Origin: Candidatus Gastranaerophilales bacterium
GTDB taxonomy: Bacteria > Cyanobacteriota > Vampirovibrionia > Gastranaerophilales > UBA9579
Direction of reading: 5' to 3'
Length of the DNA stretch: 32,299 bases
Assembly (NCBI GenBank): GCA_028689995.1
Contig: JAQVCB010000015.1
Location: forward strand, 5,866-38,164
Part shown: positions 25,948 to 32,299 of the stretch, piece by piece
Position numbering within the stretch: position 1 is the stretch's first letter
How the letters are laid out: each line of letters starts with the position of its first letter
Position numbers and translations under genes: made by a program
Notes under the pieces: generated by a model
What the model was told of the DNA's origin: nothing
What the model saw: the letters and a program-made list of their open reading frames with translations, nothing else
Databases searched by the model: none

Positions 25948-28272
25948 TTATTTTTTCCTATTTCTAAAATTATTATCCCATTTTCTAAAAAAGCATATAT
26001 ATATCAAGAGAATTAAACTCAATGCTGTAATTATTTTACCCCAAAATGAATACCAATCCCAGAAATAGAAAACAATTTTATGTTTGCCTTTATCCAGATA
26101 AACAGCTTGTAAAGCAGAATAAGCTCTCAATAGTTTAACCTTTTTATTATCTACAGACACATTCCATGCTGGAAACCAGATTTCTGACGCAACAAGATAT
26201 CCGGGAGATTTCATATCAACACTTAATTCTATATAATCTGATTTTCGTTTAATAATTTTAACTTTTTCATAACCATTATGTTTATATGAAACATTTTGCT
26301 GGGATAGATTTTTTCTTTCAAGAAAGACGTTTTTTCTGAGATCCTTACTAGTTGAAAATTGAAGTCCCAGTTTTAAATAGTTTTGATCATCAAAAAATAA
26401 TGCTCCATGGGTTATAAAATATCTGTCAAAAACATAGGGATTTCTGTAGATATTTTTTATTTTTGTTTTTATTAACTTTTTATCAGGATTGATTAAATAT
26501 AAATATTTAATGTTAAAAAGATCAATGAATGAAGATTTTTCAATAGGGATAGCTGCCTTAAAATAGTTTACAAAATATTTAAGAGTTGTTGGTTCATTTA
26601 TTGGCAAAGGTTCAAAAGCTATTTCTGCTGATGTATTTAAAGTCCATATATTGGTTTTTAAAGAAGTATTTTTAAAATTAATTATTCTATATGGTTCTTT
26701 TTCTTTTTCAAGTATAGGTTTCCATTTATTCAGATTATCATCAAAAAGTTCATGTATATTTTGTTTTACGTTATAAACATTAAATTTTGTAATATCCGAG
26801 ATGGTTATTGGGAGAAAAATATTAGGATAATTTGATATAACTTGTATTGTAAATAAAATATATATTATTAATATGTTGTATCCTATTTTATATTTCTTTG
26901 AATAGAGAATTATTACGAAATAAAAAATTCCTGTTAGTATTAAACAAGTCAAAAAAACAGTATAAAAAACTAAAGGTGTAATCTTATAAAGGAGTATTGA
27001 TCCAATAAGTATGTAAATAAATGTATTTATTCCGATTAGAATCAATGTTTTGTTTTTATTTGGTTGATTATAGAATGTTTTAAGATTATCAAGTCCGCAG
27101 GCTACGAAAAATGCTATTGCAAAAAGTAATATCCATGATGCTCTGAAAGGTAAACGCAGTGAAAATTTAGATAAATATGTATGTAACGGTACATATATAA
27201 AATCAGGCATGTAGTTCATATGCATTATTATTAAGGAAAATAATGCTGTTATAATCATAAACCACTTGCCTGCTATAGACTTTCCAGAAGTAAACAAACC
27301 AAGCAGGGATAATATTAGACAAGGAAATCCAATAAAGCAGTCAAAATCATCAAATATATTTTGTGCATTTAAAAAATGAGGATTATAAGAATACCACCAG
27401 TTTTTATAGAGAATAATAAGTATAGTTTTAATAGGATTAATATATCCAGTAAGATTAGATATATCAACAAATGACTGACGATTGTTTAAATCTGAATAAC
27501 CGAGAGATGGCAAGATTAGAACAGCAGCAATTATTATACCTATTATAAGAGCAATCAAAGCATAAAATGAGGATTTTATAAATTTTTGCAAGTTAAAAAT
27601 TTCTTTAAAAGAGCAATCAACCGTATACACGAAAAAAAACATTGGCGCAATTAAAAACAAGGGCATATTTATACCTGAAAGCAAAGATAAACCAATCATT
27701 ATGCCGGCAACTAATGCCCATCTTATTGAATTTTCTCTGTTTGCTTTAGTTAAAAATAAAAGCACAATAGGAATAAACATAAATGAATGTAAATAAAATG
27801 AATTAATTATTTTTATTCCTGCATGAATATGATCAAATCCGGTAAAAGCTATTATTATTGCACCTGCAATACTAGCAGTAAAACTTCTTCCCCAGAATCG
27901 AAATAATATATAAGTAAAGAAACTAAGTAAAAATAAAGATATTGCTGAATTAATCTGTAAAAGTTTGAGAGTTATAAGGGGATTATTACCGCATAAATTA
28001 ATAATAAAATGCATTAATATATTAAAAGGGAAATATTTTCCTATAATTGGTTGCCAGCCAAGATAACCTTGAATAGAATGCCAATCAGAATTAAGTAAAT
28101 TAGGATGGTTATGCCAATATAACTGATTATAAACGTCTGATTGAATAATAAAATGATTACTATAATATATTGAGCAAAAAATTGTAGTTAAAAAGATAAG
28201 AATTAATGCCCCATAAATCCAGACAGGTAATCGTTTTAACTTATTAATAAGACTCTCAACATTTAATTCCAA
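25948..28272 (-). CDS. Large multi-pass membrane protein, YfhO/GT-C-like
   Basis: 774 aa with many TM segments and a C-terminal soluble domain with YLVASEIWFPAWNVSVDNKKVKLLRAYSALQAVYLDKGKHKIVFYFWDWYSFWGKIIT, typical of YfhO-family proteins. Confidence 0.8.
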   Translation of the reverse strand: MELNVESLINKLKRLPVWIYGALILIFLTTIFCSIYYSNHFIIQSDVYNQLYWHNHPNLLNSDWHSIQGYLGWQPIIGKYFPFNILMHFIINLCGNNPLITLKLLQINSAISLFLLSFFTYILFRFWGRSFTASIAGAIIIAFTGFDHIHAGIKIINSFYLHSFMFIPIVLLFLTKANRENSIRWALVAGIMIGLSLLSGINMPLFLIAPMFFFVYTVDCSFKEIFNLQKFIKSSFYALIALIIGIIIAAVLILPSLGYSDLNNRQSFVDISNLTGYINPIKTILIILYKNWWYSYNPHFLNAQNIFDDFDCFIGFPCLILSLLGLFTSGKSIAGKWFMIITALFSLIIMHMNYMPDFIYVPLHTYLSKFSLRLPFRASWILLFAIAFFVACGLDNLKTFYNQPNKNKTLILIGINTFIYILIGSILLYKITPLVFYTVFLTCLILTGIFYFVIILYSKKYKIGYNILIIYILFTIQVISNYPNIFLPITISDITKFNVYNVKQNIHELFDDNLNKWKPILEKEKEPYRIINFKNTSLKTNIWTLNTSAEIAFEPLPINEPTTLKYFVNYFKAAIPIEKSSFIDLFNIKYLYLINPDKKLIKTKIKNIYRNPYVFDRYFITHGALFFDDQNYLKLGLQFSTSKDLRKNVFLERKNLSQQNVSYKHNGYEKVKIIKRKSDYIELSVDMKSPGYLVASEIWFPAWNVSVDNKKVKLLRAYSALQAVYLDKGKHKIVFYFWDWYSFWGKIITALSLILLIYICFFRKWDNNFRNRKK

Positions 28273-28337
28273 GACTTCTTTCCCTTAAAATTCATATAAT
28301 CAAGCCTGTAAAATTTTTTATAACTTTTCAAATAATT

Positions 28338-28375
28338 AATTTATTTAATTAAAGTATACTTTAATTAAATAAATT
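28338..28375. repeat. 38-bp perfect AT-rich palindrome
   Basis: AATTTATTTAATTAAAGTA|TACTTTAATTAAATAAATT, exact self-complementarity; between the 28272 minus-strand start and the tRNA. Confidence 0.85.
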
Positions 28376-28540
28376 TTTATAAGTTTATTTTATTTAGTTA
28401 TTAATTCTATTATTAGTTTTTCAGCTTTTTAAAATTCAAGAGACGTGTAATTAAAATGTAAAAAAGATTTTTATAATAGGAATTTGTGAAAACCCTTGTT
28501 TTTATTGATTGTAGTAGTACAATATTATTACAGTTCACAT

Positions 28541-28613
28541 GGGCTTGTAGCTCAATTGGTAGAGCATCCGGCTCTTAACCGGCAGGTTGTGGGTTCAAGT
28601 CCCCCCAGGCCCA
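28541..28613 (+). tRNA. tRNA-Lys (anticodon CTT)
   Basis: GGGCTTG TA GCTC AATTGGTA GAGC ... CCGG CTCTTAA CCGG ... GTTCAAGT ... CAGGCCC A; acceptor stem pairs (one G-T), loop CT-CTT-AA; followed by T-run. Confidence 0.92.
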
Positions 28614-29193
28614 TTTTTTAAAAATGAAATTCTATAGATTTGTCGGCAGTTTGTCGACTTTTTTATTTTTAAATCTTGATTTTCAGATAGAAAAATTTTG
28701 GTAGTGGATAAATATAAACTGATAAATAATTAAAATCTAGAATTTAATCATCTTGCATACATTTGTCACTGCGATAATTTTGGAGAAATCCATGGCAATT
28801 TTGCCGGTTTTCCTCTGTTATCTTCTGACTTTATTGGTAAGATCCTTCGACTTCACTTCGTTTCGCTCAGGAAGACATTTTAAGGATTTTTCGTTTTTAT
28901 TATACTAAAACGAGTTTATATTTTCGAAGGCTTGAACGAGTTATTAAAAACCTCCAGCTCCTGCTGATCGCAGCAGCTTCAGTTTTTTTACACTCCCACT
29001 ACCGTACATCGCCTCCGAAAATAACGCTCCTACTACCGAATACCATTTTTTATTTGTTGTTAAAATCCCAAATTCATTTTTGAAGTGGTATAGTTACAAT
29101 TTGACCATTAACAAAATTTTAACTACCTGACTAAAGACATAATAATAAATCTATTCTTAAATTTGTTATATAGGATAAGTTGGAGATAATAAA

Positions 29194-30117
29194 TTGCAAG
29201 AATATGATTCTTTTCCTTTAGTCTCAGTTGTTATGCCTGCGTATAACGCTGAAAAATATATTGAAGAAGCAATAAATTCTGTATTAAATCAAACATCTCA
29301 GGATTTTGAAATTATTGTTGTTGATGATGGATCAACAGATTTAACCAAAGAGAAAGTTTTAAGTTATTCTGATCCAAGAATTAAATATATTTATAAAAAA
29401 AATGGGGGTCCTTCTACTGCAAGGAATGCAGGAATAAGAAATGCAAGAGGCAAATATATAGCGTTTCTTGATTATGATGATATTTGGCTGCCGCAAAAAT
29501 TAGAAAAACAGTTGGCAAAGTTTTCTCTGGAGCCTGATCTTGGACTGGTTTACAGTTGGGTACAGTCAATCAATCCTGATGGAAGTGATAGATTTGTTAC
29601 TAAACCTGAGAATGAAGGATGGGTATATAACGATATTATTGTTGATAATTTCCAGCATAACGGAAGTATCCAGTTAGTAAAAAAAGAATGCTTTGAAAAA
29701 ACAGGATATTTTGACGAAAGTTTATTAAATGCTCAGGATTGGGATATGTGGATACGGTTGGCCAAGTATTACAAATTCGGGATTGTAAAAGAAATACTGG
29801 TTAAATATCGGGTACGTTCTGACAGCCTTTCAAAGATGCATAAAAGACTCAATAAGGCATTTATCAGGATAATGGAGAAGCATTTAAAGGATGCGGATAA
29901 ATCAGTAAAAAAACAAAAAAATAATCTTTATTCCGGTCATTATTATCTTATATACAGACGTTGCTATGTTTATGACAATGATAAATTATGTGCTCTAAAG
30001 TATTTATTTTTAAGCTTCTATTATGATCCGGTCTATTTTTTAAAGAAAACTATTTTTGAAAAAATTATTTCAAATTTTAAGTTTATATTGCCGGATGCAG
30101 CAAAAAAGGGAAATTAA
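29194..30117 (+). CDS. GT2 family glycosyltransferase
   Basis: PLVSVVMPAYNAEKYIEEAINSVLNQTSQDFEIIVVDDGSTD, GGPSTARNAGIRNARGKYIAFLDYDD; TTG start after GGAGATAATAAA. Confidence 0.93.
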   Translation: MQEYDSFPLVSVVMPAYNAEKYIEEAINSVLNQTSQDFEIIVVDDGSTDLTKEKVLSYSDPRIKYIYKKNGGPSTARNAGIRNARGKYIAFLDYDDIWLPQKLEKQLAKFSLEPDLGLVYSWVQSINPDGSDRFVTKPENEGWVYNDIIVDNFQHNGSIQLVKKECFEKTGYFDESLLNAQDWDMWIRLAKYYKFGIVKEILVKYRVRSDSLSKMHKRLNKAFIRIMEKHLKDADKSVKKQKNNLYSGHYYLIYRRCYVYDNDKLCALKYLFLSFYYDPVYFLKKTIFEKIISNFKFILPDAAKKGN

Positions 30118-30162
30118 TTTACTATTTAAGGGTTTGTAAATTTAATAACAGGGAGCTTGTAG

Positions 30163-31299
30163 ATGTCTATTATGGTTTTAAATGGTGACTGTAAAATTAC
30201 CAGAGCTTTGCTCAAAAATTGGTATAAATCACACAAATTAAGAGCTTCTTATAAAAGGAAAATTAATAAAATATATGATAATGTTGTAAAAAAGCAGATT
30301 TATCAAGACATTCAGCTGGATATAAATAAGCATAAAAACAGATGGGATGTATTGAATAATCATATAAATCCTTACTGGTATAAGACTTATTCCCTTGTTT
30401 CCGGCATTGAAGATATAAATTACGTTCCAGAAGACCTGTTTTACGGGATTATTGAACCTGCATTAAATGATTTTTCTCTATCTTCAGCCTATGCTGACAA
30501 AAATTTTTATAACAAATATTATTCCGATCTGGATATTTTCCCAAAAACCCTGTTAAGGAATATAAATGGGATATTTTATGACGGAAATTATGAATGCATA
30601 AAAGATAATATACAAGAATATTTTGAAGATGAGCCGAAACTTATCGTGAAACCATCTTTAGATTCAGGCGGCGGAAGAAAAATCCAGATTTTTTATAGGA
30701 AAAATGATAACTTTTACTATAATAAGCAGGGAGAAAAGCTCAGTATTGATTATTTAAAGAAGAATTTTAAAAGGGATTATCTGGTACAAAAATGCATTGA
30801 ATCTAACGATTATTTCCGAAAATTAAATCCAACATCACTGAATACAGTCAGAATATTTACATACCGTTCAGTAAAGACAAACAATATAATTATTAATAAC
30901 AGTGTACTCAGGATTGGTAAAAAGGGTGCAGAGGTTGATAATCAGGCATCAGGCGGTATTTCCTGCTTTGTTGATGAGAATGGGCAATTAAGCAAACATG
31001 CAATAGATAAATACGGTAATAAATACTTTAGTCTTCCTTCAAATCCTGATATAAAATTTTCTGATCTTGCTAAGGTTCCAAAATTTAATGAAATTAAGGA
31101 ACTTGCAAAGGAAATTGCAAAAAAAAACTATTATCACAGGTTATTAGGGCTGGATTTTTGTGTCGACAATGAAAATAATATAAAACTTGTAGAAATAAAT
31201 AACGAGGAAAGCGAGATAAATTTCTTTCAGATGTTCGGTTCATCTTTGTTTAAAGAACATACTGATGAGATAATTGAATACTGCATTAATAAAGTATGA
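30163..31299 (+). CDS. Sugar-transfer-associated ATP-grasp protein
   Basis: LIVKPSLDSGGGRKIQIF, LVQKCIESNDYFRKLNPTSLNTVRIFTYR, LLGLDFCVDNENNIKLVEINNEES: ATP-grasp signature of the type found in capsule/glycan loci. Confidence 0.82.
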   Translation: MSIMVLNGDCKITRALLKNWYKSHKLRASYKRKINKIYDNVVKKQIYQDIQLDINKHKNRWDVLNNHINPYWYKTYSLVSGIEDINYVPEDLFYGIIEPALNDFSLSSAYADKNFYNKYYSDLDIFPKTLLRNINGIFYDGNYECIKDNIQEYFEDEPKLIVKPSLDSGGGRKIQIFYRKNDNFYYNKQGEKLSIDYLKKNFKRDYLVQKCIESNDYFRKLNPTSLNTVRIFTYRSVKTNNIIINNSVLRIGKKGAEVDNQASGGISCFVDENGQLSKHAIDKYGNKYFSLPSNPDIKFSDLAKVPKFNEIKELAKEIAKKNYYHRLLGLDFCVDNENNIKLVEINNEESEINFFQMFGSSLFKEHTDEIIEYCINKV

Positions 31300-31379
31300 C
31301 CGACAAATAATAGGGATTTTACAGTAAATCCGTAAAAACCTTGCAAAATAAGGTGTTCAGGAAATATAAATTTAAAAAA

Positions 31380-31420
31380 TTTATACTAAAAATTTCAAGA
31401 TTGAACCACAAATTTTTTTA
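31380..31420. repeat. Dispersed direct repeat copy 2 (40/41 identical to 2311-2351)
   Basis: TTTATACTAAAAATTTCAAGATTGAACCACAAATTTTTTTA; direct comparison. Confidence 0.85.
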
Positions 31421-31511
31421 ATTCGCTCTTGAATAACGTTTGATATAAAAGACTTTTATCTTTGCAATCGCTCACCCCGCAAGGGGGAACAAAAAATTTG
31501 CTGTATTTACC

Positions 31512-31787
31512 GCTCATTACTGACTCTAATAAACTATTTTAAAGCTACAATTTTGCTTAAACTTATGTTCTGATTGAAGTTGATATAGTTTTAATTAAAT
31601 AAAAAGAAGATAAAAAAAAGAAACTTATTGAAAAATTGAAGTGAAGAGGAGTTGGCAGGTTGGCATAGAAACATAAGTTTAAGCAAAATCTCATGCGAAG
31701 CGGGAGCGTTTCAAAGGGAAACGATGAGTTTTCCTTTGAATAAACTCATTCTCGCAATAAAACAGTTTAAAGAGTCAATACATGAGC
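31512..31787. repeat. About 276-bp nested inverted-repeat element
   Basis: Outer imperfect arms 31512-31535 / 31764-31787; inner perfect 19-bp arms TTTTGCTTAAACTTATGTT (31551-31569) / AACATAAGTTTAAGCAAAA (31670-31688); further small hairpins between. Confidence 0.7.
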
Positions 31788-31880
31788 TTTTGACTATTTT
31801 TATTAGATTTTAGTACTATTGCATGATTCCTGTAAATAAAACCCTTGATAAATTTAAGATATTAATTTTACAATTAAGGT

Positions 31881-32299
31881 ATGAATATTCCTGATTGTGA
31901 ATTTTATAACAGAAACACCCTTGAAGTAGCAAAAGATCTTTTGGGATGCAGGCTTTGCCGAAAAATCAACGGGCAGGTTTTTTGCGGAACTATTGTTGAA
32001 ACCGAAGCTTACACTCAAAATGATCCTGCCTGCCATGCTTTTAAGGGCAAAACCCCAAGGGCGATAACTTTATTTAAAAAGCCCGGTATTGCGTATGTTT
32101 ATTTTATTTATGGCATGTATCACTGCTTTAATGTTATAACAGAACCTGAAGAAACGGCAGGGGCTGTATTAATAAGAGCCTTGGAGCCTATGCTTCCGCT
32201 TGTTAATACAAACGGGCCGGGTAAACTTTGCAGGGAACTGAATATAACAAAAGAGCTTAATGAAGTTGATCTTACTTCTCCTGATTCAAGTTTGTGGGT
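31881..32299 (+). CDS. 3-methyladenine DNA glycosylase (AAG/MPG family), 3' end beyond window
   Basis: MNIPDCEFYNRNTLEVAKDLLGCRLCRKINGQVFCGTIVETEAYTQNDPACHAFKGKTPRAITLFKKPGIAYVYFIYGMYHCFNVITEPEETAGAVLIRALEP: characteristic AAG family; runs off window so absent from ORF track. Confidence 0.92.
   Translation, partial: MNIPDCEFYNRNTLEVAKDLLGCRLCRKINGQVFCGTIVETEAYTQNDPACHAFKGKTPRAITLFKKPGIAYVYFIYGMYHCFNVITEPEETAGAVLIRALEPMLPLVNTNGPGKLCRELNITKELNEVDLTSPDSSLW

Noticed and set aside
28792-28910. Short ORF MAILPVFLCYLLTLLVRSFDFTSFRSGRHFKDFSFLLY with RBS-like GGAGA, type I toxin-like look
   Set aside because: Half of it is read through the TTCGACTTCACTTCGTTTCGCTCAGG repeat-like sequence; no antitoxin RNA or conservation evidence available.
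31854-32036. 60-aa minus-strand ORF
   Set aside because: Antisense to the start of the 3-methyladenine DNA glycosylase gene.
1-32299. CRISPR arrays, rRNA, prophage genes, defence systems
   Set aside because: No regularly spaced repeats, no rRNA-like sequence, and no capsid/terminase/restriction or nuclease motifs recognised in any ORF.

Overview
AT-rich bacterial chromosomal window (32.3 kb, species not determined). Left flank (1-6.2 kb) holds housekeeping and regulatory genes: a NifX/NifB-type metallocluster-binding protein divergent from a Cys-rich MerR regulator over a perfect 20-bp palindrome, HemW, a GlmS-isomerase-like SIS protein, CheW, and a protein made almost entirely of seven tandem Myb/SANT-like HTH repeats. 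From 6.5 to 31.3 kb is a surface-glycan type accessory locus: GT-C and GT2 glycosyltransferases, an SDR epimerase, a heptose-nucleotide gene set (GmhB-, HddC-, GmhA-like and an HldE-like fusion with reversed domain order), a split transketolase pair, a PPOX-like flavoprotein, an ATP-grasp protein and six radical SAM enzymes (two with N-terminal B12-binding-like domains). An IS4-type insertion sequence (16909-17918) sits in a mostly deleted glycosyltransferase gene. A tRNA-Lys(CTT) and several palindromes and dispersed repeats lie in the intergenic regions; the right edge enters a 3-methyladenine DNA glycosylase gene. The most unusual items are the radical-SAM-rich heptose locus, the permuted HldE-like fusion, the seven-repeat Myb-like protein and the nested inverted repeat at 31.5-31.8 kb. 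All family calls are from reading motifs by eye; no searches were run.
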